From contig NZ_JAFMPR010000001.1 in assembly GCF_020667835.1 (NCBI RefSeq), positions 186,001 through 250,000 of the forward strand: a stretch of DNA of 64,000 nt, written 5' to 3'. Source of the DNA: Roseibaca sp. Y0-43 (GTDB lineage Bacteria; Pseudomonadota; Alphaproteobacteria; Rhodobacterales; Rhodobacteraceae). The notes under the pieces are model-generated. The model had not been told where the DNA came from, ran no database searches, and worked only from the letters and a program-made list of their open reading frames with translations. The translations under genes were made by a program, and so were the position numbers. Below, in pieces: positions 16,718 through 26,106 of the stretch (position 1 is the stretch's first letter; each line of letters begins with the position of its first letter).

Positions 16718-18021
16718 CACGTCTTTTCACCGCCCTCCTGGCCTTGGTGCTGACCCTTGGCACCGCCGCGCAAGCCCAGCCCCTGCGTTTGCAGATCACC
16801 GAAGGGGTGATCGAACCCATGCCCTTCGCGGTGCCGACATTCGTGCCCGAAGACGCGGGCGGCAGCCAGTATGGCGAGGCGCTCGCACGCGTGGTGGCCG
16901 CGAACCTGACCAGCACGGGCCTGTTTCGCGAAGTGCCGCCAGAGGCGCATATCGCGCGGATTACCAGCTTCGACGCGGGCGTGTCCTATCCCGATTGGCG
17001 CGCGGTGAACGCACAAGCGCTGATCGTGGGCGCGGTCGCGGCCAATAGCAGCAGCCTGACCGTGAAGTTCCGCCTGTTCGACGTGGTGTCGGGCCAGCAG
17101 ATGGGGCCGGGGCTGCAATTTGCCGGCGGAATTCAGGACTGGCGGCGCATGGCCCACAAGGTGTCGGACGCGGTCTATAGCCAGATCACCGGCGAGGGCG
17201 GCTATTTCGACAGCCGGGTGGTGTTCGTGGCCGAATCCGGGCCGCGCGACAACCGCACCAAGCAACTGGCGATCATGGATCAGGACGGGCAGAACATCCG
17301 CACGCTAACGGATGGGCGCTCGCTTGTGATTGCGCCGCGCGTCTCGCCCGCGGGCGACCGGGCGGTTTATACCACCTACCAGACCGGCAGCCCGCGCATT
17401 GCGCTGATGGATCTGCGCTCGGGCCAAGCGCAGCTTGTGGGCGAGATTCCGGGCGCGATGACCTTCTCTCCGCGCTTCTCGCCGGATGGGCAGGCGTTGG
17501 TGTTTTCCGCAGCCATCGGCAGCACGACCGACCTGTTCCGGCTCGACCTTGGCACTGGGCAGATGGTGCGCCTGACCAATTCGCCCGCGATTGATACCGC
17601 GCCCAGTTTCTCGCCCGATGGCCGGTTTCTGACGTTTGAATCCGACCGCTCTGGCAGCAGCCAGATTTACGTCATGCCCGCGACCGGGGGCGAGGCGCAG
17701 CGCATCAGCTTCGGCCAGGGGCGCTATTCCACGCCGGTCTGGTCGCCGCGCGGCGATCTGATCGCGTTCACCAAGTCTCATGCCGGGCGCTTCCATATCG
17801 GGGTCATGCGTTCTGACGGGTCGGAAGAGCGGCTGCTCACGGCTTCTTTTCTTGACGAAGGCCCGACTTGGGCGCCTAACGGACGCGTCATCATGTTCAC
17901 CCGCGAGGCGCAGGGCGGCGATCCGGCCCTGCACGCGGTCGATATATCCGGGCGCAACCTGCGCCGGGTGCCACTTGCCTCTCCGGCCTCTGATCCGGCC
18001 TGGGGTCCACTTCTTCCATAA
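16714..18021 (+). CDS. tolB: Tol-Pal system periplasmic protein TolB
   Basis: The 435-residue product has a signal peptide (residues about 1-20, ending AQA), an N-terminal domain and a C-terminal beta-propeller. The propeller blades recur as FSPDGxxLxF / [14 protein letters not shown] and [16 protein letters not shown] patterns. It binds Pal and TolA in the periplasm. The ATG at 16714 overlaps the tolA stop by four bases and gives the signal peptide; the upstream in-frame ATG lies inside tolA and is rejected. The length matches the family. Confidence 0.96.
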   Translation: MTRLFTALLALVLTLGTAAQAQPLRLQITEGVIEPMPFAVPTFVPEDAGGSQYGEALARVVAANLTSTGLFREVPPEAHIARITSFDAGVSYPDWRAVNAQALIVGAVAANSSSLTVKFRLFDVVSGQQMGPGLQFAGGIQDWRRMAHKVSDAVYSQITGEGGYFDSRVVFVAESGPRDNRTKQLAIMDQDGQNIRTLTDGRSLVIAPRVSPAGDRAVYTTYQTGSPRIALMDLRSGQAQLVGEIPGAMTFSPRFSPDGQALVFSAAIGSTTDLFRLDLGTGQMVRLTNSPAIDTAPSFSPDGRFLTFESDRSGSSQIYVMPATGGEAQRISFGQGRYSTPVWSPRGDLIAFTKSHAGRFHIGVMRSDGSEERLLTASFLDEGPTWAPNGRVIMFTREAQGGDPALHAVDISGRNLRRVPLASPASDPAWGPLLP

Positions 18022-18038
18022 AACGGGACAGACACGAT

Positions 18039-18563
18039 ATGAACCTGACCACCAAATCCCTGCTTCTGCTGGCTGGCCTTGCGCTGGCGGCTTGTAACAA
18101 CCCCCGCCCCGACACCTTTGCCGGTGCGGGCCTTGACGGGTTCGGCAATGGCACCGGCATCACGACCGGCACGCTGGGCGACCCGAACGACCCGCGCTCG
18201 ATCGCGCATTTCCAGCAGCGCATCGGCGACCGGGTGTTTTTCACCGATGACAGTTCAGAACTGACACCAGAGGGCCGCAGCACGCTGCAAGGACAGGCCG
18301 CATGGCTGCGGTCGAACCCACAATTCGCGATCCTGATCGAAGGCCATGCCGACGAACGCGGAACGCGCGAGTATAACGTGGCGCTCGGCGCGCGCCGCGC
18401 CGATACCGTGCAGCGCTTCCTGATCGCCGAGGGGATCGAGGCCAGCCGCATCCGCACCGTCAGCTATGGCAAGGAACGCCCGGTCGAGGCCTGTGCAGAG
18501 CCGCGTTGCTGGAACATCAACCGCCGCGCTGTGACCGTGGTCTCGGGCGGCGTCGCGGGCTAA
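18039..18563 (+). CDS. pal: Peptidoglycan-associated lipoprotein Pal
   Basis: The 174-residue product is an outer-membrane lipoprotein with lipobox LAAC (Cys19) and a C-terminal OmpA-like peptidoglycan-binding domain. The domain shows the signatures VFFTDDSSELTPEG, IEGHADERGTREYNVALGARRA and RIRTVSYGKERP. It anchors the outer membrane to peptidoglycan and binds TolB. It follows tolB after 17 bases and precedes ybgF by three bases. Confidence 0.97.
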   Translation: MNLTTKSLLLLAGLALAACNNPRPDTFAGAGLDGFGNGTGITTGTLGDPNDPRSIAHFQQRIGDRVFFTDDSSELTPEGRSTLQGQAAWLRSNPQFAILIEGHADERGTREYNVALGARRADTVQRFLIAEGIEASRIRTVSYGKERPVEACAEPRCWNINRRAVTVVSGGVAG

Positions 18564-18566
18564 GCC

Positions 18567-19370
18567 ATGAAAACGTTGCGCGCCCTGTCCGTGGTCCTGT
18601 GCCTGTTCGCCCTGCCTGCACAGGCTGATACCGTTGCCGAATTGCGCGCCGAACTTGGCGCGCTGACGGGCGCAGTCGCGGATCTGGCGCGCGAGTTGTC
18701 CTCGGGCGAGGCCGCAAGCCAGCCCGGCTATGACGGCACGCTTCTGGACCGCGTGTCGCGGATGGAAGCGGCGCTGGCGAACCTGACGGGCCGCACCGAA
18801 GAACTGGAATACCGCATCCGCCGCACCATCGACGAAGCGTCGAACCGCTTGGGCGATCTGGAATTCCGCGTAACCGAACTGGAGGGGGGCAGCACCGAAG
18901 GGCTGTCCCCGCCACCGCTTGGGGCCACGGCCGAAGCGGGCGCGGGCAGCGCCATGCCAAGCCCCGACACCGCCCAGCCGCAGCTTGCGGCGGGCGAGCA
19001 GCAGGCCTTCGACGCCGCCGTGGCCATGGCCGATGCCGGGCAGAACGACAGCGCGGCTTTGGCGCTCGCGCAATTCATCGAAACCTATCCCGGCTCGCCG
19101 CTTGGGGCAGAGGCCAGCCTGAAACTGGCCGAGGTCTATCGCGCGCTGGGGCGCGAGCCAGATGCCGCGCGCACCTATCTGAACCTGTATCTGACCGGGC
19201 CGGATGGCGCGGATGCGCCCCGCGCGCTTCTGGGCTTGGGCGAAAGCCTTGGGCGGCTGAACCAGACCACCGAGGCTTGCGCCATGTTCGACGAATTGCG
19301 GATGCGTTTCGCCAACAGCGCCGAGGCCACGCAGGCAGAGGACGCCCGCGCGCGGCTTTCCTGCCCTTGA
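18567..19370 (+). CDS. ybgF: Tol-Pal system protein YbgF / CpoB
   Basis: The 267-residue periplasmic protein has a signal peptide (about residues 1-20, ending AQA). An N-terminal coiled coil (about residues 22-105) and a C-terminal TPR domain, from about residue 140 (QAFDAAVAMADAGQNDSAAL), follow. In E. coli, CpoB coordinates Tol-Pal with peptidoglycan synthesis at division. Length and position, last in the tol-pal order, match the family. Its TGA stop overlaps the proposed TTG start of tilS. Confidence 0.92.
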   Translation: MKTLRALSVVLCLFALPAQADTVAELRAELGALTGAVADLARELSSGEAASQPGYDGTLLDRVSRMEAALANLTGRTEELEYRIRRTIDEASNRLGDLEFRVTELEGGSTEGLSPPPLGATAEAGAGSAMPSPDTAQPQLAAGEQQAFDAAVAMADAGQNDSAALALAQFIETYPGSPLGAEASLKLAEVYRALGREPDAARTYLNLYLTGPDGADAPRALLGLGESLGRLNQTTEACAMFDELRMRFANSAEATQAEDARARLSCP

Positions 19371-20605
19371 CCGACCTTCCGCCGACCGACCTGCCCGAGC
19401 GCTTCGATCACGCCATGGCGGCGGTGCTGCATGAACCGCCCCGTGCGCTGGGGATCGCGGTCTCGGGCGGCGGGGATTCACTTGCGTTGTTGCACCTGTG
19501 CAGCCTTTGGGCCGCGCGCCGCGGCTGCACGCTGCATGTGGCAACGGTCGATCACGGGTTGCGCCCAGAGGCCGCGCAGGAATGCGCGCTGGTGGCCAGA
19601 TACGCCGCGACGCTTGGCGCAAAGCATGACGTGTTGCGTTGGTCGTGGGACGGCGCGGGCAATCTGCAAGACGCGGCCCGCCGCGCCCGCCAAGACCTGC
19701 TGGGCGCTTGGGCCAAGGCGCGTGGCATCGCGCATATCGCATTGGGCCATACGCGCGACGATCAGGCCGAAACGCTGCTGATGCGGCTGAAGCGCGGGTC
19801 CGGCGTGGACGGCTTGGCAGGCATGGCCCCGGCCCGCGTGCAACATGGGCTGACATGGCTGCGCCCGCTTCTTCCCTTTCAGCGTTTGGAATTGCGCGCC
19901 TACCTGACAGCGCTCGGCTGGGAATGGGCCGAGGACGCCAGCAATGACGACGCTAGCTTCGAACGGGTCCGCACGCGTCAGGCCATTGCCACGCTGGGGC
20001 TGGATGTGGACCGGTTGGCCGAAACCGCCGCCCATATGGCCGCGGCAAAACAGGTGCTGGACCGCGCCGCGCAACAGGCCGCGCATGATCTGGTGCGCGA
20101 AGACCATGGCGACCTGCTGATCGACCGTGCTGGGCTTTTCGGTCTGGCGCAGGACACGCGCGAACGGCTGGCGGCGGCAGCACTTTGCTGGGTGGGCAAC
20201 ACGCCCTATCGCCCAAGGCTATCCGCCCTGCGCGCGGCCCTTGCCACGCCGCGCGCCACGCTCCATGGCTGCCTGCTGGTGCAAGAACGCGGGCAGCTGC
20301 GCATCACCCGCGAATGGAAGGCGGTGTCTGACCTGCGCGCGCCCGCGCCGGGGCCGTGGGACGGGCGCTGGCAACTGGACGGGCCTGCGCAACCGCGTCT
20401 GGAAACCCGCGCGCTGGGGGCCGACGGGCTTGCCCAGACCGACCGCAGCAAATGGCTTTTGCCCCGCGACTCGCTTCTGGCCAGCCCGGCGATTTGGCGC
20501 GGCCAAGCGCTAATCGCCGCGCCACTGGCCGGATTGACCACGCAATACCGGGCAAAATGCCGCGCATTGCCCCCAGAATGGCCTGCATCGCCCCTCGCGC
20601 ATTGA
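19367..20605 (+). CDS. tilS: tRNA(Ile)-lysidine synthase
   Basis: The 412-residue product converts C34 of tRNA-Ile(CAU) to lysidine. The ATP pyrophosphatase P-loop SGGGDS lies at residues 33-38, followed by VDHGLRPEAAQE and GHTRDDQAETLLMRLKRGSG, both diagnostic of TilS. The start is placed at TTG 19367, which shares TTGA with the ybgF stop codon; ATG 19415, at residue 17, is the alternative. It is the usual neighbour between ybgF and ftsH. Confidence 0.93.
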   Translation: MTDLPPTDLPERFDHAMAAVLHEPPRALGIAVSGGGDSLALLHLCSLWAARRGCTLHVATVDHGLRPEAAQECALVARYAATLGAKHDVLRWSWDGAGNLQDAARRARQDLLGAWAKARGIAHIALGHTRDDQAETLLMRLKRGSGVDGLAGMAPARVQHGLTWLRPLLPFQRLELRAYLTALGWEWAEDASNDDASFERVRTRQAIATLGLDVDRLAETAAHMAAAKQVLDRAAQQAAHDLVREDHGDLLIDRAGLFGLAQDTRERLAAAALCWVGNTPYRPRLSALRAALATPRATLHGCLLVQERGQLRITREWKAVSDLRAPAPGPWDGRWQLDGPAQPRLETRALGADGLAQTDRSKWLLPRDSLLASPAIWRGQALIAAPLAGLTTQYRAKCRALPPEWPASPLAH

Positions 20606-20629
20606 TTGCGGCGGGGCAATCGCTATGTA
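20602..20629 (+). promoter_or_regulatory. Putative ftsH promoter
   Basis: TTGATT (20602-20607), 16 bases, TATGTA (20624-20629), overlapping the tilS stop codon and 53 bases upstream of the ftsH start. The match to the housekeeping consensus is moderate and was found by eye. Confidence 0.35.
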
Positions 20630-20681
20630 ACAATGACAAGAACGGCGCGCACCCGCGCCGACCTGACCAAAGGAGAGGCCC

Positions 20682-22601
20682 GTGGGCAACGCACGGAATT
20701 TCGCATTTTGGATCGTGCTCTTCTTGCTGATGATCATGCTCTTCAACATGTTCAGCAATGGCAGCAGCACATCCTCTGCGCGCAGCGTGAATTATTCGGA
20801 TTTCATCAGCCGCGTTGACAATAACGAAGTCAGCCGCGTGACGATCGACGGCGAGCGCATTGTCTTTGTCGGCAGCGACGGACAGCAATACACGACCGTT
20901 CGCCCCGACGACAACACGCTGACCCAGCGCCTGTTGGACCGCGACATTCCGGTCGAAGCCCAGCCGCAACAGCAATCCGGCTTCATGTCCACGCTCATGC
21001 TGTGGCTGCCGTTCCTGCTGCTGATCGGTGTCTGGATCTATTTCATGAACCGTATGCAAGGCGGCGGCAAAGGCGGCGCGATGGGCTTCGGCAAGTCCAA
21101 GGCGAAACTGCTGACCGAAAAGCAGGGCCGCGTGACCTTTGACGACGTGGCCGGCATTGACGAGGCGAAGGATGATCTGGAAGAGATCGTGGAATTCCTG
21201 CGCAACCCGCAGAAATTCAGCCGCCTTGGCGGGAAAATCCCGAAAGGCGCGCTGCTGGTCGGCCCTCCGGGCACCGGTAAGACGCTTCTGGCGCGGGCCG
21301 TGGCTGGCGAAGCGGGCGTGCCCTTCTTCACCATCTCGGGCTCTGACTTTGTCGAGATGTTCGTGGGCGTCGGCGCAAGCCGTGTGCGCGACATGTTCGA
21401 ACAGGCCAAGAAGAACGCGCCTTGTATCGTCTTTATCGACGAGATCGACGCCGTGGGCCGTTCGCGTGGCGTGGGCTATGGCGGCGGCAATGACGAACGC
21501 GAACAGACTTTGAACCAGCTTCTGGTCGAGATGGACGGGTTTGAGGCCAATGAGGGTATCATCATCGTCGCGGCCACCAACCGCCCCGACGTGCTGGACC
21601 CCGCGCTTCTGCGCCCCGGTCGTTTCGACCGTCAGGTTCAGGTGCCGAACCCCGACATCAAGGGCCGCGAGAAAATTCTGGGTGTGCACGCCCGCAAGGT
21701 GCCGCTGGGGCCCAATGTGGACCTGCGCATCATTGCACGCGGCACGCCGGGCTTCTCGGGCGCTGACCTTGCGAACCTTGTGAACGAGGCCGCGCTGATG
21801 GCCGCGCGCTCGAACCGTCGTTTCGTGACGATGGATGATTTCGAGAACGCAAAGGACAAGGTCATGATGGGGGCCGAGCGTCGGTCCATGGTCATGACCG
21901 AGGACGAGAAGAAGCTGACCGCCTATCACGAAGCCGGTCACGCCGTTGTCGGCCTGCATGTCCCCGAGCATGACCCGATCCACAAGGCGACCATCATCCC
22001 GCGCGGCCGTGCGCTGGGTCTGGTTCTGTCGCTGCCGGAACGCGACCAGTTGTCGGTCAGCTACCGCAAATACAAGTCCAAGATCGCCATGGCGATGGGC
22101 GGGCGCGTCGCGGAAGAGCTGATCTTCGGGCCGGACGCGGTGACATCGGGGGCGGCAAGCGACATCCAGCAGGTGACGAAGATCGCCCGTGCGATGGTCA
22201 CGCAGTTCGGCTTTGACAAGGATCTGGGCTATGTGGATTACGCCAACGAGCAGCAAAGCTACTTGGGCAGCTATGGCGGCGGGTCGAACCATTCCGGCAT
22301 TACCCAGAAGATGATCGACGACAAGGTGCGCGAACTGGTCGAGGAAGGTTACGAGACCGCGAAACGCATCCTGACCGAGCATCGCGAGCATCTGGAAAAC
22401 CTGGCCCAGGGCTTGCTGGAATACGAGACGCTCACCGGCCCGGAAATCGGCCGCGTCATGCGGGGCGAACCGATTGGCCGCGACGATGACGACGCCGACA
22501 GCCATTCCAGCGGCACCCCGTCGGTGGCCGCTATCCCGAAAACCCGCGGTCGCAAGCGCGATGAAGGCGATGGCGGGATGGAGCCAGAGCCGAGCGCGTA
22601 A
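20682..22601 (+). CDS. ftsH: ATP-dependent zinc metalloprotease FtsH
   Basis: The 639-residue membrane-bound AAA+ protease degrades misfolded membrane proteins and regulators such as RpoH in other Proteobacteria. Two N-terminal membrane helices (about residues 7-24 and 102-122) flank a periplasmic domain. Walker A GPPGTGKT is at residues 194-201, Walker B VFIDEID at 250-256 and the zinc site HEAGH at 416-420. The start codon is GTG 20682, preceded by an AAGGAG ribosome-binding site. A strong terminator follows the gene. Confidence 0.97.
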   Translation: MGNARNFAFWIVLFLLMIMLFNMFSNGSSTSSARSVNYSDFISRVDNNEVSRVTIDGERIVFVGSDGQQYTTVRPDDNTLTQRLLDRDIPVEAQPQQQSGFMSTLMLWLPFLLLIGVWIYFMNRMQGGGKGGAMGFGKSKAKLLTEKQGRVTFDDVAGIDEAKDDLEEIVEFLRNPQKFSRLGGKIPKGALLVGPPGTGKTLLARAVAGEAGVPFFTISGSDFVEMFVGVGASRVRDMFEQAKKNAPCIVFIDEIDAVGRSRGVGYGGGNDEREQTLNQLLVEMDGFEANEGIIIVAATNRPDVLDPALLRPGRFDRQVQVPNPDIKGREKILGVHARKVPLGPNVDLRIIARGTPGFSGADLANLVNEAALMAARSNRRFVTMDDFENAKDKVMMGAERRSMVMTEDEKKLTAYHEAGHAVVGLHVPEHDPIHKATIIPRGRALGLVLSLPERDQLSVSYRKYKSKIAMAMGGRVAEELIFGPDAVTSGAASDIQQVTKIARAMVTQFGFDKDLGYVDYANEQQSYLGSYGGGSNHSGITQKMIDDKVRELVEEGYETAKRILTEHREHLENLAQGLLEYETLTGPEIGRVMRGEPIGRDDDDADSHSSGTPSVAAIPKTRGRKRDEGDGGMEPEPSA

Positions 22602-22624
22602 GCAATCCTCCTTGAACAAACATA

Positions 22625-22653
22625 AAACCCGGCCAATCAGGCCGGGTTTTTTC
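22625..22653 (+). terminator. Rho-independent terminator after ftsH
   Basis: AAACCCGGCC and GGCCGGGTTT form a perfect 10-bp stem around AATCA and are followed by further T residues. It can also work for the convergent lysE-type gene on the other strand. Confidence 0.92.
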
Positions 22654-22677
22654 TTGCGTCGCGCAAGATGATTTGCG

Positions 22678-23298
22678 TCAAGTGAAGCCGATCACCACCC
22701 CGACCGCGATCATCAAAACGCCCGCGATGCGGTTCACCCGCGCCATGGCCTGACCAGAGCGCAACAGCGCGCGGGCGCGGTCAATGGCCAAGGCCAAGAG
22801 AAGGTTGCCCATCATCGGAATACTGGCAGAGACCAGCAGAATGGCCGCAATATCCAACCCGTTGATCTGGCTCAGATCAAAAAAGCCCGGCAGCACGCCC
22901 ATGTAGAACAAGATCGCCTTGGGGTTCGCGAGGATCACGCTGACCCCAGCCAGAAACCCCGCCCAACGCCCCGGACGCGTCAGGCGGCTGTCGGTCGAGA
23001 TGCGGGCACCCGCGTGACGTATCAGTTGCACGCCCATGATGATGAACATGGCCATGGCGACCCATTTCATCAGGCCCAGCAAATCGCCGTAAAGCGACAA
23101 GATCCATGTCAGCCCGAAGATCGCGGCCAAGGGCCAGAGCATGTCGCCCAGCGCCACGCCCACGGCGAGGGGCGCGGCAGAACCGAAGCCCCCCGACATG
23201 GCGCGCGCGGTCAGGGCCACCCAGACCGGGCCGGGGGTCAGGAACAGGATCAGGATGGCGCCCGCGTAAAACAGCAGGTCAAGGGCCGCGATACTCAT
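22678..23298 (-). CDS. LysE/RhtB family amino-acid exporter
   Basis: The 206-residue inner-membrane protein has about six hydrophobic helices and the LysE-family N-terminal signature FLTPGPVWVALTARAMSGGF at about residues 19-38. The central segment VILANPKAILFYMGVLPGF also matches. Members export lysine, threonine, homoserine or similar compounds; the substrate here cannot be told. Its ATG overlaps the stop of the VOC gene by four bases (ATGA), so it is translationally coupled at the end of the dnaN-recF-VOC cluster. Confidence 0.88.
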   Translation of the reverse strand: MSIAALDLLFYAGAILILFLTPGPVWVALTARAMSGGFGSAAPLAVGVALGDMLWPLAAIFGLTWILSLYGDLLGLMKWVAMAMFIIMGVQLIRHAGARISTDSRLTRPGRWAGFLAGVSVILANPKAILFYMGVLPGFFDLSQINGLDIAAILLVSASIPMMGNLLLALAIDRARALLRSGQAMARVNRIAGVLMIAVGVVIGFT

Positions 23299-23732
23299 GC
23301 GGGCACCGGAATCGTCAGGCTGCCATCCTCGGCCAAGGGCCAGAACGGGTTATGCGCGACTTCCCAGACATGGCCATCCGGGTCGGCGTAATAGCCCGAA
23401 TAGCCGCCCCAGAACACGGGCTCGGGCGGCTTCAGCGCGGTTGCACCTGCGGCCAAGGCTTCGGCAAAAGCGGCATCGACCTCGGCCTGCGAGGTGAAAT
23501 TCTGCGCGAGCGTCATGGCCCCGGTGCCAAGACTTGCGCCCGCGCGCCCCTGATCCTGCGCCAGATCCTTCAGCCCGAACAGACCCAGCGCCTGCCCCTG
23601 CATCTGGAAGAAGACGACCGTTTCGGTCGCCTCAGCCTCGACCCAGCCCAAGGCCGCGTAAAAGGCACGGGCGCGGGCCAGATCGGCCACGCCAAGGGTG
23701 ACAAGCGAAATGCGCTGACGCGGTAGGGTCAT
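23295..23732 (-). CDS. VOC (glyoxalase/bleomycin-resistance) superfamily protein
   Basis: The 145-residue product has the two-module VOC fold: RISLVTLGVADLARARAFY at the start and YSGYYADPDGHVWEVAHNP near the end. The terminal DPDGHxWE motif supplies a typical metal-binding Glu. The family includes glyoxalases, dioxygenases and drug-binding proteins, so the function cannot be assigned. The ATG at 23732 overlaps the recF stop (ATGA) and the stop overlaps the lysE-type start, so it lies inside a tightly coupled operon. Confidence 0.85.
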   Translation of the reverse strand: MTLPRQRISLVTLGVADLARARAFYAALGWVEAEATETVVFFQMQGQALGLFGLKDLAQDQGRAGASLGTGAMTLAQNFTSQAEVDAAFAEALAAGATALKPPEPVFWGGYSGYYADPDGHVWEVAHNPFWPLAEDGSLTIPVPA

Positions 23733-24814
23733 GGATATTCCTCTGACAGTTGCGACACGCCGTCCTTTTCCGCCACCGCGAAGGCTTGGGCACGCAGGCC
23801 AAGCTCTGCGAATAATTCGGGGCCGGTGCCGGTCATGAAGCATTGCGCCCCCATGGCGCAAACCGCGTCATAAAGCGCCGCGCGGCGGGCGGCGTCAAGA
23901 TGCGCCGCCACTTCGTCCAGCAACAAGATGGGCGCGGTGCCGGTTTGCGCGGACAGCGCGCGCGCATTGGCCAGAATGGCAGAGATCAGGAAGGCTTTCT
24001 GCTCGCCGGTCGAGCATTGCGCGGCCTCCATGCCCTTGGCGGTCCAGACCGCGCGCAAATCGGCCCGGTGCGGCCCGATCAGGCTGCGTCCGGCGGCCAT
24101 GTCGCGCGCGCGGTTCTCGGCCAGCGCAGAGGCCAGATCGTCGGGCGCGGTGCAATCGAGCGTCATCTCGGCCATCGGGAAAGGGCTGTCGGGGTCGGCA
24201 TGGTCCGCCAGCGCGGCCAACGCCGCGCGGCGGTTGGCGGTGATGCGGGCGCCCGCTTCTGCCATCTGCGCTTCCAGCGCGGCGAACCAGCGCGCGTCGC
24301 GCACACCGTCACGCAGCAGGCGGTTGCGCTCGCGCATGGCCTTGTCATAGGCCAGCACCTGCGCCGCGTGATCGGGTGCGAAACTAAGCGTGGTGCGGTC
24401 CAGAAAACGCCGCCGCCCCTCTGCCCCTTCCAGCCAAAGCCGGTCCATCGCGGGCGTCAGCCATAGCATGGGCGCAAGCGAGCCGAGCGCCAGTTGGGTG
24501 GTGGATTTCTCGTCGATGCGCACCTGCCGCGACTGACCGGGCTCGGCCCATGTCTCTGCCAGGCGCGGGCCATCCTGGGTGGCAAATTCCGCGCGCAACT
24601 TCCAGCCCAAAGCTTGCGGACGGCGCACCATTTCATCCGGGGTGGCACGGCGCAACCCACGACCGGGTGATAGCAACGATATCGCTTCGAGAATGTTGGT
24701 CTTGCCCGACCCGTTCGGCCCATGAATTGCCACGGGCCGCCCGTCGAACACCATCCGCGTGCGCTGGTGCGAGCGGAAATGCGACAGGGTCAGGTGGGAC
24801 AGATGAACGGACAT
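23729..24814 (-). CDS. recF: DNA replication and repair protein RecF
   Basis: The 361-residue SMC-like ATPase helps load RecA at gapped DNA. Walker A GPNGSGKT lies near residues 32-39 within IHGPNGSGKTNILEAISLLSPGRGLR. An ABC-type signature-like STGEQKAFLISAILA and Walker B APILLLDEVAAHLD follow near the C-terminus. The ATG at 24814 gives the usual MSVHLSHLTLSHFRSH start; an upstream in-frame ATG is rejected. It follows dnaN after a 66-base gap holding a strong hairpin, in the common dnaA-dnaN-recF order. gyrB, which often follows recF, is absent. Confidence 0.95.
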   Translation of the reverse strand: MSVHLSHLTLSHFRSHQRTRMVFDGRPVAIHGPNGSGKTNILEAISLLSPGRGLRRATPDEMVRRPQALGWKLRAEFATQDGPRLAETWAEPGQSRQVRIDEKSTTQLALGSLAPMLWLTPAMDRLWLEGAEGRRRFLDRTTLSFAPDHAAQVLAYDKAMRERNRLLRDGVRDARWFAALEAQMAEAGARITANRRAALAALADHADPDSPFPMAEMTLDCTAPDDLASALAENRARDMAAGRSLIGPHRADLRAVWTAKGMEAAQCSTGEQKAFLISAILANARALSAQTGTAPILLLDEVAAHLDAARRAALYDAVCAMGAQCFMTGTGPELFAELGLRAQAFAVAEKDGVSQLSEEYP

Positions 24815-24836
24815 GGCCCCGCACTTTGCCAAGGGC

Positions 24837-24856
24837 GGTGCGTGCAAGCACGCACC
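24837..24856. repeat. Palindromic hairpin repeat between dnaN and recF
   Basis: GGTGCGTGC-AA-GCACGCACC is a perfect 9-bp inverted repeat with a two-base loop, followed by CTACG. I recall GTAGGGTGCGTGC-type hairpins as frequent intergenic repeats in Rhodobacteraceae. No T run is present, so it is not a standard terminator, but it could lower recF relative to dnaN expression. Confidence 0.55.
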
Positions 24857-24880
24857 CTACGGATGCAGGCTTGCGGGCGG

Positions 24881-25999
24881 CTACACCCGCATCGGCATCA
24901 CGACATAGACCGCCGATGTGTCATTGCCTTCGCGCATCAGCGTCGGGTCGCCCGAAGAGTTGAACAGGAACACCGCATTCTCGCGGTCCACCTGGCTGGC
25001 GATTTCCAGCAGGTATTTCGCGTTGAAGCCGATCTCCAAGCGCTCGTCGGCATAGGCGACGATCAGCTCTTCTTCTGCCGCACCGCTATCGGGCGCGTTC
25101 ACCGACAAGACCAGCTTGTCATCTTCCAGCACCAGCTTGACCGCGCGCGAACGTTCGGACGAGACGGTCGCAACCCGGTCCACCGCCTTGGCGAAATCGC
25201 CCGCGTCCACTTCCAGCCGCTTGGTGTTGCCCGAGGGGATGACGCGCGTGTAATCGGGGAAGGTGCCGTCAATGACCTTCGAGGTCAGCGTGATGTCAGG
25301 CGTAGCAAAGCGGATCTTGGTTTCCGACACCGAGACCGCGATCTGCATGTCGTCGTCTTCCAGCAATTTGCGCAACTCGCCCACGGTCTTGCGCGGCACG
25401 ATCACGCCGGGCATGGCTTCGGCCCCGTCCGGCAGCGGCGCATCGACCCGCGCCAGCCGGTGGCCATCGGTCGCCACGCAGCGCAGCACGCGCCCGCCCT
25501 CGCCTTCGGCCACATGCATGTAGACGCCGTTCAGGTAATAGCGGGTCTCTTCGGTGGAAATGGCGAATTTCGACTTGTCGAACAGCCGCCGCAAGGCCTT
25601 GGCGGGAGCAGAGAAATTGGCGGCATATTCGCTGGTCGCCATGACCGGGAAATCTTCTTTCGGGAGCGTCGCCAGCGCAAAGCTGGAGCGTCCCGCCGTC
25701 ACCTGCAACCGGCCAGAGCGGCTGTCATCTGCCAGTTCGACCATCGCGCCATCGGGCAGCTTGCGCACGATTTCATGCAGCAAAACCGCCGAGACGGTGG
25801 TCGCCCCGGCGCGTTCGACCATCGCGGGAGCACGGTCCAGCACCTCGACATCCAGATCGGTGGCGCGGAAGGTGACTTGCGCGTCCTCGGCCTCTATCAG
25901 GACATTCGCAAGGATCGGGATGGTGTTGCGCCGTTCAACAACAGATTGCGCTTGTGACACGGCTTTCAGAAGTGCCGCCCGCTCTATGCTGATCTTCAT
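24881..25999 (-). CDS. dnaN: DNA polymerase III subunit beta (sliding clamp)
   Basis: The 372-residue product is the ring-shaped processivity clamp of DNA polymerase III. The N-terminus MKISIERAALLKAVSQAQSVV and the C-terminal YVVMPMRV are family hallmarks, as are the three similar domains of about 120 residues and the ATDGHRLAR segment near residue 175. The length is as expected. It lies about 107 bases downstream of dnaA on the same strand. Confidence 0.97.
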   Translation of the reverse strand: MKISIERAALLKAVSQAQSVVERRNTIPILANVLIEAEDAQVTFRATDLDVEVLDRAPAMVERAGATTVSAVLLHEIVRKLPDGAMVELADDSRSGRLQVTAGRSSFALATLPKEDFPVMATSEYAANFSAPAKALRRLFDKSKFAISTEETRYYLNGVYMHVAEGEGGRVLRCVATDGHRLARVDAPLPDGAEAMPGVIVPRKTVGELRKLLEDDDMQIAVSVSETKIRFATPDITLTSKVIDGTFPDYTRVIPSGNTKRLEVDAGDFAKAVDRVATVSSERSRAVKLVLEDDKLVLSVNAPDSGAAEEELIVAYADERLEIGFNAKYLLEIASQVDRENAVFLFNSSGDPTLMREGNDTSAVYVVMPMRV

Positions 26000-26106
26000 A
26001 CGCTCGATCCTTCTTCACATCCCGCGCATCGCGCGCGACTGGCCCTCCGGGTTAACGGAGCCTAGCCAATTTCGCAGGCGCGGCAAGGTCTTTTGGGCTG
26101 TTCAGG

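Noticed and set aside
18255-22619. Long minus-strand frames opposite ybgF, tilS and ftsH (533 and 771 codons)
   Set aside because: They mirror well-identified genes, have shadow-like composition and contain no motifs.
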